Source: Solen grandis
Taxonomy: Eukaryota; Mollusca; Bivalvia; Adapedonta; Solenidae
Length of the DNA: 64,000 bases
Direction: 5' to 3'
NCBI GenBank assembly: GCA_021229015.1
Contig: CM037788.1
Coordinates: 39,084,024-39,148,023 of the forward strand
Under the pieces are notes generated by a model. That model made no database searches. It saw only the letters and a list, made by a program, of their open reading frames with translations, and was not told the origin of the DNA. Position 1 is the stretch's first letter. The number at the start of each line of letters is the position of its first letter. Shown here piece after piece: positions 1 through 9,393 of this stretch. The position numbers were made by a program, and so were the translations under genes.

Positions 1-840
1 GTGTAATCATATGTCCACTTCCTGTGTTATCATATGTCCACTTCCTGTGTTCTTATATGTCCACTTCCTGTGTAATCATATGTCCACTTCCTGTGTTATC
101 ATATGCCCACTTCCTGTGTTCTTATATGTCCACTGCCTGTGTTATGTCCACTTCCTGTGTTATCATATGTTCACTTCCTGTGTAATCCCATGTCCACTTC
201 TTGTGTTATCATATGTCCACTTCCTGTATTATCATATGTCCACTTCCTGTGTTCTTATATGTCCACTTCCTGTGTTATCATATGTTCATTTCCTGTGTAA
301 TCATATGTCCACTTCTTGTGTAATCATATGTCCACTTCCTGTGTTATCATATGTCCACTTCCTGTGTTCTTATATGTCCACTGCCTGTGCTATGTCCACT
401 TCCTGTGTTATCATATGTTCATTTCCTGTGTATTCATATGTCCACTTCTTGTGTTATCATATGTCCACTTCCTGTGTTATCATATGTTCATTTCCTGTGT
501 AATCATATGTCCACTTCCTGTGTTATCATATGTCCACTTCCTGTGTTCTTATATGTCCACTTCCTGTGTTATCATATGTTCATTTCCTGTGTAATCATAT
601 GTCCACTTCCTGTGTTATCATATGTCCACTTCCTGCGTTATCATATGTCCACTTCCTGTGTTCTTATATGTCCACTGCCTGTGCTATGTCCACTTCCTGT
701 GTTATCATATGTTTATTTCCTGTGTAATCATATGTCCACTTCTTGTGTTATCATATGTCCACTTCCTGTGTTATCATATGTCCACTTCCTGTATAATTAT
801 GTGTCCACTTCCTGTGTAATCATTTGTCCACTTCCTGTGT
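1..840. repeat. 23-bp minisatellite (about 36 units) ending at a splice acceptor
   Basis: A tandem array of a roughly 23-bp unit, TCATATGTCCACTTCCTGTG plus three bases, with variants (CTTATATG for ATCATATG, CACTGCC for CACTTCC, TGTTCATTTCC). Shortened units recur at about 130-150, 385-400 and 680-690, so a higher-order period of roughly 300 bp is visible. The array runs to within about ten bases of the CLASP acceptor at 846-847. Because 23 is not a multiple of 3 and the unit lacks stops, all + frames stay open for long stretches; this is not evidence of coding. Each unit holds CACTTCCTGT, whose complement is the classic ETS-factor core (ACAGGAAGTG), and CATATG, an E-box-like palindrome. Confidence 0.95.
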
Positions 841-847
841 GTTTCAG

Positions 848-940
848 ATCTTTTCATCCAGAGACGTTGCCGACACAATGTCCAAATGTAGGGACACATT
901 GGCTGACACAAATATAACATGGGAGAAAAGAATGGAAACA
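848..940 (+). CDS. CLASP: CLASP exon, start of TOG2 domain
   Basis: First readable exon of the left-hand CLASP segment: 93 nt, phase 0 at both ends, acceptor TTTCAG at 847 and donor GTAAGT at 941. It encodes IFSSRDVADTMSK onward, matching the start of TOG2 in CLASP1/CLASP2 (an IYSSRDLEE-like block). CLASP is a TOG-array protein: its TOG domains act with plus-end EB proteins to suppress microtubule catastrophe and promote rescue, at plus ends, kinetochores, cell cortex and Golgi. The seven following exons to 19055 continue the same frame (883 coding nt in all), covering TOG2 and the first part of the basic Ser-rich linker. The exon before this one, which in relatives ends with an acidic linker, is not in the window upstream. 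Confidence 0.92.
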
Positions 941-1061
941 GTAAGTCAGCTGCTCATTCTAATAGATGGTGTAGTATGCTGATGAGGCTTAAAAGGAAAT
1001 TATGCAAATTGTATACAAAATCTGAGTGACCTTTTATTTTTAAAAAAAGCTGAAACAAATG

Positions 1062-1100
<39 letters not shown>

Positions 1101-1335
1101 TATTCATGGCTTAGTCAACTGATTACCAATCATCCCATAAACAAATCCATGTGGTCTTCTGTCTAAACTTGGTCACATGATATCCCAGTGTAGCTATTGG
1201 ATTGTCTGATCATTTAATTTGAATATGTCTGTTAGCATTGGGTAGATCACTTTCTGTAGAGATTGAAAAAACATAGTTTCAAGTTTGAATATGAATGTAA
1301 ACCCCATAAATCTGTTAAAATTTGTTTATTTTTAG

Positions 1336-1481
1336 CTATGCACGTTACGTGGGTTAGTAATAGCAGGAGCTTCAGAGTATGACGACTTCAACAGTAACCT
1401 ACGAACATTGGAGCCCTGCTTAATGAACTGTGTGAAGGACCTGAGGTCTCAGATAGTCCGAGAAGTTTGCATCACACTCGC
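1336..1481 (+). CDS. CLASP: CLASP exon, TOG2 HEAT repeats A/B
   Basis: 146 nt, enters in phase 0 and leaves in phase 2; acceptor TTTTTAG at 1335, donor GTAAGT at 1482. Encodes a helix pair typical of TOG2, including RGLVIAGASEYDDF and KDLRSQIVREVCITLA. The KDLRSQVVREAC block is one of the best conserved CLASP segments. No frameshift or stop. Confidence 0.93.
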
Positions 1482-1946
1482 GTAAGTACCGGAAGGACAC
1501 AGCCAACACTAGCACGTGACACACGTGCACCGTGCATAGGAAGATTTTAGTCTGTGCAGAGAGAAAATGAGAAATATTAAAAGATTATTGTATCTTTTTT
1601 TGCTTCAGCTAAAGTGAGAAGTCAGATAATCAGCTAGACTTTGACATTTGTTCCTGATAAGTGTGCTTTAAAAGATTTCATAGTGAGGACTAACACTACT
1701 GCCCCTCAGGACAATTGCCCCATAGGACAGGAGCAGTTGTCCTAGGGGTGGTTGTCGTAAGGGGCAGTTTTCCGTACCTTCATAATTGTGATATCATTTA
1801 AATAATCATGATGAGGTTGTGATTGAATCACAGTTCCGTTCAATACAGATGTAAATCATTCTTTCTTTAATAAATCATGGTATACAACTTTGAACCTGAG
1901 TGGTAGAGGAATTAACATTGTATTTGTATATCTTGCTTCTGGACAG

Positions 1947-2082
1947 GTACTATTCCCAGAAGCTGGGTTCCAGGTTTGACCACTGTGCGGAGACCATCCT
2001 GCCACAGTTGATCAATCTCATTCCAAACAGTGCCAAGATCATGGCAACGTCCGGCATTGTCTGCATACGCTTCATTCTACAG
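1947..2082 (+). CDS. CLASP: CLASP exon, TOG2 middle HEAT repeats
   Basis: 136 nt, completes the split Ala codon from the previous exon and ends in phase 0; acceptor GGACAG at 1946, donor GTCAGT at 2083. Encodes KLGSRFDHCAETILPQLINL and the very conserved IPNSAKIMATSGIVCIRFI. The last 14 bases of the exon and its donor are repeated 56 bp downstream (second donor at 2139). Confidence 0.94.
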
Positions 2083-2178
2083 GTCAGTCTAATGTTCACG
2101 TGTATATTGCCGGGCACCTCATATGCTTCATTCTACAGGTCAGTCTAATGTGCGCGTGTACATTGCCGGGCACCTCAT
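2069..2178 (+). repeat. 56-bp tandem duplication of an exon end and its donor site
   Basis: The segment running from GCTTCATTCTACAG through GTCAGTCTAATG to GCCGGGCACCTCAT occurs twice, offset by 56 bp, with few differences. It duplicates the last bases of the CLASP exon and the 5' splice site, so CAG|GTCAGT is present at 2083 and again at 2139. Use of the second donor would add 56 nt and shift the frame. Confidence 0.9.
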
Positions 2179-2261
2179 GCAAGGGATGCTTATGATGTAG
2201 GAGATGCAGCATGAATAATTAAATGGAATTATGCAATTTGAATTGATAAGTGTTTTTTTTT

Positions 2262-3484
2262 ATTAGCTCAACTGAGCACGTGTGCTCAGGATGAGCTTTT
2301 AGGATCGATGAATGTCCGTCGTCCGTCCGTCCGTCCGTCCGTCCGTCCGTCCGTCGTCCGTCGTCCACAATTTGTTCGTTTGCACTCTAGCATCTTCATT
2401 TTATGAGCAATTATCTTCAAACTTTAAAACAATGTTTATAACCATAAAATCTCGGCCAAGTTCGATTATGGCTGATATCGGAACATTAGGTCAGGAGTTA
2501 TGCCCCTTTTAAAATTCAAAAAAGCCAGATTTCACATTGTTTGCACTCTAGCATCTTCATTTCATGAGCAATTATCTTCAAACTTTATATCAATGTTTAT
2601 AACCATAAAATCACGGCCAAGTTCGATTATGGCTAAAGGTTTTTTTCTTTATAGCAATGCTTATGACCATAAGGTCTCGATTGAGTTCGATTATGGCTGA
2701 GATCAGTTGATTAGGTCAGGAGTTAAGCCCCTTTTAATATAAAAAACTGCCAGATTTCACGTTGTTTACACTCTAGCATCTTCATCTTTTGAGCAATCAT
2801 CTTCAAACTTTATTACAATGTTTATGACCATAAGGTCTCGATTGGGTTCGATTAATGCTGAGATCCGTCAATTAGTTCAGAAGTTATGCCCCTTTTAATA
2901 TTCAAAAAATGCCAGAAATCACTTTGTTTACACTCTAGCATCTTCATCTTTTGAGCAATCATCTTCAAGCTTTATGACAATGCTTATGACCATAAGGTCT
3001 GGATTGAGTTCGATTATGGCTGAGATCCGTCAATTAGGTCAGGAGTTATGCCCCTTTTAATATAAAAAAAAGCCATATTTCACATTGTTTACACTCTAGC
3101 ATCTTCCTTTTTTTAGCAATCATCTTCAAACTTTATGACATTGTTAATGACCATAATGTCTCGATTGAGTTCAATTGTGGCTGAGATGGGTCATTTAGGT
3201 CAGGAGTTATGCCCCTTTTAATACAAAAAATGCAAGATTTCACTTTGTTTATTCTCTACCAACTTCATTTTTTTAACAATCATTTTTAAACTTTAAGACA
3301 ATGTTTATGCCCATAATCTCACAATCGGGTTCAATTATAACTGATATTGACTTGTAGATTTAGGAGTTATGCCCATTTCACCATAAAAAAAAGCCAGATT
3401 TCACTTTTACACTCAAGCATCTTTATTTCTTAAGCAATCATCTTTCTCAGGTGAGCGACCAAGGGCCATCTTGGCCCTCTTGTT
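2262..3484 (+). mobile_element. Helentron/pearl-like non-autonomous element, family A copy 1
   Basis: Begins with a hairpin-forming TTAGCTCAACTGAGCACG... GTGCTCAGGATGAGCT, followed by a (CCGT)n tract at about 2310-2365. Then come six to seven diverged modules of about 155-165 bp, each starting CACTCTAGCATCTTCAT (about 2379, 2540, 2765, 2927, 3087, 3247, 3405). It ends with CAGGTGAGCG, the hairpin GGGCCATCTTGGCCC and CTCTTGTTT. The 3' CAGGTGAGC is an inverted copy of the 5' start. This layout matches bivalve pearl-type and Helentron-derived (HINE) elements; that assignment is inference. It lies in the CLASP intron after 2082. Confidence 0.75.
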
Positions 3485-3703
3485 TTTCATTCTGGTGATA
3501 ATGAGTATAGATTTTAGCTATTTCACTTGTGACAACTAATCTTAAGTGAAATAGCTCAGGGAAATGGTTGACTGCCTCCCTGTCTTTAAGTTGGATTTTC
3601 CTTGTGGTCTTTGTGTTAGCTCTAGTTCTTTAGTCTTCACTCCTGAGAAAAATAAATTCAATATTTCTCTGAATGTTATTCCTGTTTTCTGTCTCTCTTT
3701 CAG

Positions 3704-3774
3704 AACACATTTACATATCGACTCATTCCAATTATCACCAATAATTTATCTTCCAAGGCCAGTATAATAAGAAG
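3704..3774 (+). CDS. CLASP: CLASP exon, TOG2
   Basis: 71 nt, phase 0 in and phase 2 out; acceptor CTTTCAG at 3703 with a strong pyrimidine tract, donor GTAAGT at 3775. Encodes NTFTYRLIPIITNNLSSKAS, equivalent to the HTHIPRLIPVITSNCTSKS block of vertebrate CLASPs. Confidence 0.92.
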
Positions 3775-3942
3775 GTAAGTGCAAATCTTGACATCTTGCT
3801 AAGACATGATTTCATTCTAGCAACAGCTTGGCTCTTTGTTATTCCTTTGTCTCTAATGCATTTCAATATTTATTTGCAAAGCCTTTGTAGGGATTTGCAC
3901 AAGGGCATTTATGTTACAAGGACGTTGTTCAAAATTTATAAG

Positions 3943-4080
3943 AATGTAGTGTATACACGGGGCATGGCATATGGGTTGTGTAATGTAGTGTATACACGGG
4001 GCAAGGCATATGGGTTGTGTAATGTATACATGGGCATGGCATATGGGTTGTGTAATGTATACATGGGCATGGCATATAAG
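3943..4080 (+). repeat. Short tandem repeat, 39-bp and 33-bp units
   Basis: Two 39-bp units (AATGTAGTGTATACACGGGG plus CATGGCATATGGGTTGTGT) are followed by two 33-bp units in which the first part is shortened to GTATACATGGG. It lies in the intron between CLASP exons. Reading frames across it on both strands are repeat artefacts. Confidence 0.85.
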
Positions 4081-4219
4081 TTCTATAGACAATGGTTGAA
4101 TTCATGATTTTCACCATTGCTATACCTAACCAAGAAATCAAAGATAGTTTAAAATGAATTTCTATGACTGCAGCTTAATAAGTGTGGCAGAGTTTTAACC
4201 AGCCTGATTTATTCTGCAG

Positions 4220-4357
4220 GTTCTGCTTTGAGTTCCTGAACCAGGTTCTGCACACCTGGCCAACCCATATTCTAGAGAAACACATCGCCATCGTACAGGA
4301 GGCCATTAAGAAGGGCATCAGTGATGCCGATTCTGAGGCTCGTTCCTTCGCCAGAAA
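4220..4357 (+). CDS. CLASP: CLASP exon, TOG2 distal HEAT repeats
   Basis: 138 nt; completes the split Arg codon and leaves in phase 2; acceptor TTCTGCAG at 4219, donor GTATGT at 4358. Encodes FCFEFLNQVLHTWPTHILEK and IKKGISDADSEARSFAR, corresponding to the RCFEFLDLLLQEW and IKKGIHDADSEAR blocks of CLASP1/2. The next exon is 8.4 kb downstream (12770). Confidence 0.94.
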
Positions 4358-4464
4358 GTATGTATCTCGACCTTCTACCTACTGTATACGCAATCGAGAA
4401 AGCCTTGAGCAGATTGAAAGATATTCTCTTTTTGAACAATTTTTACAGTGTAACTTCTTGGACT

Positions 4465-4713
4465 TTAAAGGAATACGCTCGGCTAAAATGAAAATTTAAC
4501 CATCAATAAACCTTTTAGTGTAGATCACTTTGACATGACTTTCATTTTTATACACGCTATATTTGTGAAGATATAGCTGTTTAAAGTTTGTGATTTCGAT
4601 CGGCTATGGCCGCAGCCATCTTTGTTCATGTTTACCTTTCTGTGACGTCACAAATACCCATTGAACCATATCCCGATCAATGAGTGCGATTAATAGGGGT
4701 TGTGATAAAAGCA
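4465..4713 (+). mobile_element. Solo or nested end of the TTAA element family
   Basis: Starts with TTAAAGGAATACGCTCGGCT, the same terminal sequence as the complete element beginning at 4714, and contains TGACGTCA like that element's right interior. No matching right end is seen for it alone. It may be a fragment into which the 4714-6325 element inserted, or a duplicated left end of a longer composite. Confidence 0.6.
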
Positions 4714-6325
4714 TTAAAGGAATATGCTCGGCTGATTACAACTAAGTTTCAATTGAAAGATATTGATGTAAATAAAACAATTAAATTTCTCATTTCATTG
4801 AATCAATCGTAATAAGAAAGAAATTGTAAGTTAAAGACGTCTATTTAAACCAATTTGCTCCGCGATATTTTTTATTTCTATAATACATCTTTGTCATTTT
4901 TACCGTGAAATGCTTGCAACTGCGGTTATTGAAAAGTTGTGTGGTGTTAAACTGATTGGATAAGAAATCACTGGCAAGCCTTTGTAACAGAATAAGCGTC
5001 ATATAAAATCGCACCTCAGGGCCATAAAACACGGCCATAAAACGAAGCGTGCGACCGAGTCACCATGTCAACAGACAATTGATGTGCACGTTTTACTGAA
5101 ACGGACATGTAGAGTATAATCATCACCACAAACATACTAAATGCATTATATAAATATGAAAGAAAAGTGTTGAATCCACGTTTTATATTATAATAATCTA
5201 TATTATGCTATTTTACGGAAAAAGTCTGTTTAAATAAATATATATAAGTAAAAGTATCGTATCGCAATGAGCTCATGTTATTGTGATATACAGAAAGTAG
5301 TTAGCATAATTTACATTATTTTGCTAAATTGCGAGCAATTAGGTGTGTTAATCATAATTACAACACGGTGTCCCTTTGATTCGTCTCTATAGTATTTCAC
5401 AGTTACCGTCATTGCAATTAGATTTCTACTTACATGATACCCCCCTTTTATATATTTATATGTTTGATTAAAAAACTGTTTAAAAATTGTAATGATTTGC
5501 GCAATTAAAATAGCGATGTTTGTGAGAATGTGCATAAATGATTGCGTGACAAGGGGTATTGACTTTAGTTATGGTTCGATCACTATAGCAGGAAGTTTAA
5601 TAAAGTTTTTGAGATATTTCTTAAAATGGAGTGTATAGTTCCTTACGACTTTGAGCCCGAATATACTCAGGAAGAGCTGCAACTGCTTCAAGACAATGAC
5701 GTACGGGAGGAGGAATATTTATGTGCTGAGGACTTTTGTCTGTGTGATAACTGTGTTATGATGCCACCCAATATGGATAATGTATGTTGCAAATCGAGTG
5801 ACTTGGTTGTTGGAAATTTAGATGAACTTACGTGCATTACGAACCATACGGACTTTCACACCTTAGTTCTGAATGATTCTGTTTTAGAAGTTGCATTCAT
5901 TACCATTCTGGCATACAAAGGTCATAGGACGAGGGCTCCAGACTCTCTCACTCACGAGTAAGAAAACAAGAAAATGATCATAGTTTAATCTTTTAATAAT
6001 ATATTTTCATCATATTCAAATAATAAACATTTTTCTAACAATTTCTCCACAACACACGTAATTCCCTTCTATATTTCAATGTATGTACGCAACCGGAAGT
6101 GTGTCTGTGACGTCACGATTGTTGAAAAAAAGTCTCGCGAGACCACGAGACGTAAACAATGTCTGCGCCCATGTCTCGGAGCAAATTGGTGTAAATAGCC
6201 GTCTTTAACTTGCAATTTCTTTCTTATTACGATTGATTCAATGAAATGAGTAATTAAATTGGTTTATTTACATCAATATCTTTCAATTAAAACCTAGTTG
6301 TTATCAGCCGAGCGTATTCCTTTAA
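4714..6325 (+). mobile_element. TTAA-flanked DNA element with 149-bp terminal inverted repeats, carrying a gene fragment
   Basis: Left arm 4714-4862 and right arm 6177-6325 are inverted copies of about 149 bp with roughly 90% identity by eye. The outer ends read TTAA-AGGAATATGCTCGGC and GCCGAGCGTATTCCT-TTAA. The TTAA at 4714-4717 and at 6322-6325 suits a piggyBac-type target duplication; superfamily assignment is inference because no transposase is present. The interior (1.3 kb) is AT-rich and holds one plausible reading frame on + (5626-5961), followed by AATAAA at 6022 and a TGACGTCA site near 6108. It is therefore non-autonomous but gene-bearing. Confidence 0.8.
5626..5961 (+). CDS. P2X7 ballast-type (P2X purinoceptor 7-like C-terminal) domain protein, truncated
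   Basis: 111 residues. The N-terminal part has the PYDFEPEYTQEE pattern (residues 5-16) that commonly leads the expanded invertebrate 'P2X purinoceptor 7-like' proteins. A cysteine cluster follows: CLCDNCVMMPPNMDNVCC at residues 38-55, fitting the C-x-C-x2-C...MP...CC metal-binding signature of the cytoplasmic ballast domain of P2X7. CITNHTDF (71-78) and a VLEVAF helix (87-92) also fit. The usual remainder, an AYRQF-type helix and an IPSC...IR...F end, is missing. The frame stops at GAG TAA, and the same bases form a donor-like GA|GTAAGA at 5957, so the frame may be the first exon of a captured gene. AATAAA lies 60 nt beyond the stop. It sits wholly inside the TTAA element. No channel domain is present, so it is not itself a P2X receptor. 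Function in the cell is unknown. Confidence 0.72.
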   Translation: MECIVPYDFEPEYTQEELQLLQDNDVREEEYLCAEDFCLCDNCVMMPPNMDNVCCKSSDLVVGNLDELTCITNHTDFHTLVLNDSVLEVAFITILAYKGHRTRAPDSLTHE

Positions 6326-6431
6326 GACAATGATGAGAAGTGATCATTGCGAAAAATGACCAGCCTGCAAGTGACTCTAAGATCATTTGCCTGATAGCTC
6401 TTGTGTGATTAAATTTCAACCTTGTACCACA

Positions 6432-6548
6432 TGGGGCCTTTATAGACCATTTCACCAGGGGATAGGAAATACCCAGTATAAATTGCAGATTTAAATTGAC
6501 CAATCAGTGGCAAGGGAAAAATCTCAAATGAATGTTTATTTTCCCATT
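6432..6548 (+). repeat. Interspersed repeat H, copy 1
   Basis: The block TATAGACCATTTCACCAGGG ... TAAATTGACCAATCAGTG ... TGTTTATTTTCCCATTGA recurs at 31217-31330 in the same orientation with roughly 80% identity by eye. No ends or coding capacity can be defined. Confidence 0.7.
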
Positions 6549-6639
6549 GAACAACATTTGGAATTTTACATCAGCATGTAGATTAGGTGTTTGAGAAGCG
6601 CTCGTTGATTTATATAGATTATGACTCATTTCGGATTGA

Positions 6640-6862
6640 AATGGTCTGTGACCTAGTGGTTATGGTTAATTAGCCCCTCATGGCAGTGGGTTTGAGTTTT
6701 GGCCTGAGATTTTTCATGTCAGGAACCCTTCCAGCTGGCTTTTGGTAGGTTCCCCGATTCTACTTTGGATGTCTCTATACACCCAAGTCCATCTGTAATT
6801 AGCTGGACGTCTTTATATGATCACTGGTGGTTGCTGACCCACAAAACAACTATTAGGAATGC
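6640..6862 (+). mobile_element. tRNA-headed SINE, old copy (family 1)
   Basis: The body contains TTTTTCATGTCAGGAACCC, CTTCCAGCTGGCTTTTGGTA, CATCTGTAATTAGCTGGACG and a TTTATATGATC stretch, in the same order as the copies at 20506, 51930 and 52849. The 5' head is decayed but resembles the A-box region (GTGACCTAGTGGTTA). Probably a V-SINE-type molluscan family; the name is inference. Confidence 0.7.
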
Positions 6863-6994
6863 AACCTATATCACCCCAGGTGTGTCCTTGAGGAGCATTT
6901 TTGCTGATCAGGTTTAACACTGTTCACTACTCAGCATCTAAGGTGGGATCCAATTCAGAAAATGGTATCCTGTCAGACTTGGGTGTTTTTTTTT

Positions 6995-9393
6995 ATTAGC
7001 TCACCAGAGCACGAAGTGCTCAGGGTGAGCTATTGGGATCACCCTTCGTCTGTCGTCGTCCGTCGTCAACAATTTGCTTTAAAAGACATCTCCTCTGAAA
7101 CCGCTGGACAGAATTTGTTAAAACTTGGCATGTATGATCCTTGGGTGGGCCTCTACAAAAAATGCTCAAATAAAGTTGATCCATGAAGAACTCTGGTTGC
7201 CATGGCAACAAATAGAAAAAATAATTGAAAACTTTGAAAATCATCTCCTCTGAAACCGCTGAACAGAATTTGATAAAACTTGGCATGTATGATCCTTGGG
7301 TGGGCCTCTACAAAAATTGCTCAAATAAAGTTGACCCATGAAGAACTCTGGTTGCCATGGCAACAAATAGAAAAAATAATTATACTCTATATATACTTTA
7401 TATAGAAAACATCAAAATACTTTCTTTATGAAGCCAGCAGTGAAAAATTAATTTCCTTTGGCCCAAATGGTTACCCCATGATTGTATACCAATATGGCTA
7501 AAATAAAGTTAATCCCTAAAAAAATGAGGTCCCTAGGGGGTTGGCTAATTCCCTTATATACTCTATATGGAAAACATCAAAATTCTTCTTCTGTGCAAAG
7601 GCCAATTTGGGGCCGAAATTTGGCCCCATTCCCACCCGTAAAAGTATATATTTTTCTTCAACTGTAGGTGAAAATTCCCCCCCCCCCCCCCCCCCCTTCA
7701 AGAAAATAATAATAATAAAAAATAAAATAAAAGACCGTTAAATGATCCACATTTTTGGCTTTTCTTCGCATTTTACACACTTCTCCTTCTCAATTTTTTT
7801 TTTCTCATGTAACTGGTAATCCGCCTGGTAATCTAAAGAGAACTAAACAGAGAGAGGAAAAAACTTGAAATGAGCTTATCTGTTTAACTTTTTTTTCATT
7901 TTTTCCAACTTTTTTCTATTTTGCATAAAATTCTGCCAGATTCATGGCGATGTCACGTACGCAAATTACCGATTTTGTTACGAAAATATTTAGTCCCCTA
8001 CCGGTGTTCACACCGGAGGGGACTATAGGTTTGCCCTCCGTCTGTCTGTCCGTCCATCCGTCTGTCTGTCCGCTCAAATCTGGATCCCACGATAACTTAA
8101 TAACTAAGCAAGCTAACTTGATGAAACTTGGTATATGACTAGATGGCAATGTGTAGATTATGCACGTCCTTTTATTTTTGTTCTTCGACTAAAATTGTGG
8201 TTGCTATGGTAACGGAAATAGTGAAAATATGACAAAAAATGGGATCCTGCGATAACTAAGCAAGCTAACTTGATGAAACTTGGTATATGACTAGATGGCA
8301 ATATGTAGATTATGCACATCCTTTTATTTTTGTTCTTCGACTAAAATTGTGGTTGCTATGGTAACGGAAATAGTGAAAATATAGCAAAAAATGGGATCCT
8401 GCGATAACTAAGCAAGCTAACTTGATGAAAGTTGGTATATGACTAGATGCAATGTGTAGATTATGCACGTTATTTTATTTTTGTTCTTCGATTAAAATTG
8501 TGGTTGCTATGGTAACGGAAATAGTGAAAATATGGCAAAAAATGGGATCCCGCGATAACTAAGCAAGCTAACTTGATGAAAGTTGGTATATGACTAGATG
8601 TCAATGTGTAGATTATGCACGTTATTTTATTTTTGTTCTTCGACTAAAATTGTGGTTGCTATGGTAACGGAAATAGTGAAAATATGGCAAAAAATGGGAT
8701 TGATTACCATATTGAGTCAAGGTGGAGCCGGTAGGGGACTTATGTGTTGCATACAACACCAGTTACTTGTTTAATGTAGAGATGCATTGTTTTGTGGGTA
8801 AAAGCTAAAAAGACACACTGTAGGTAATTTGGAGAGTACTTTTAGTATTTTGCAAAATAGATTCACAACTTTCTCTGACCATGTAAATAAAATTAATAAC
8901 CAAAAAAGCTTTGCATTTCTAAATGTCATCAGTTTTCGCGGATTTACTTTCTCTTTTGACAACTTGTAAATAAAAGGAATCTGAAACGATATTAAAGAAT
9001 TTTCGAAATATTTTGTTACAGATTGTTATTTAAAAGTTTAATCATGTTATGTAAAAGTTAAATCAACCATTTTAACGAACTGCTTTCATTTTCTTCCCAT
9101 ACAAAAAGCCCTGTGTCTTACTATCATGATAAATTCTGCTAGAGTTTATTTTTCGAACACCATTCACATAGTGTAACTGCAACTGATAATATGATATATT
9201 TTCTTCAATTAATAAATTTCAGAATTTTACTTCCATGAAATTAATGGTCAGGATTGATTTCATGAATGTCTGCCATAATGATTGCTAAAATGAAGTTGAT
9301 CTTTGGTTTGTTATTTGATTTCCTTATAGAAAAAATCATCTTGAATATGCTGATTTACACTGGTGAGCGTTTATGGCCCTTGGGCCTCTTGTT
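6995..9393 (+). mobile_element. Helentron/pearl-like element, family A copy 2, with a nested family B element
   Basis: Starts ATTAGCTCACCAGAGCACG with its hairpin partner AAGTGCTCAGGGTGAGCT, then a GTCGTCCGTCGTC tract. Two modules of about 157 bp follow (TCTCCTCTGAAACCGCTG at about 7087 and 7246). It ends GGTGAGCGTTTATGGCCC...GGGCCTCTTGTT at 9393. A family B element (7991-8772) is inserted in it. A 19-base run of C lies near 7679-7697. Frames here are repeat artefacts. Confidence 0.7.
7991..8772 (+). mobile_element. Helentron/pearl-like element, family B copy 1
   Basis: The 5' end folds into a strong hairpin: AGTCCCCTACCGGTGT and ACACCGGAGGGGACT with a two-base loop. Next come a CTGT/CCGT tract (8037-8070) and four modules of about 151 bp (GGGATCCTGCGATAACTAAG, about 8083-8700). 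The 3' part has CCGGTAGGGGACT, an inverted copy of the 5' start, then the hairpin GTGTTGCATACAACAC and the end CAGTTACTTGTTT. The subterminal inverted repeat plus 3' hairpin is the structure described for Helentrons and their non-autonomous derivatives. Confidence 0.78.

Noticed and set aside
11..917. Long + frames (up to 188 codons) with repeated Cys/Ser/Pro peptides
   Set aside because: They arise from the 23-bp minisatellite, occur in all three frames, and one runs out of frame through the real CLASP exon.
3853..4141. Two - strand frames with repeated CPCIH/ITQPICHA peptides
   Set aside because: Products of the 39/33-bp tandem repeat between CLASP exons.
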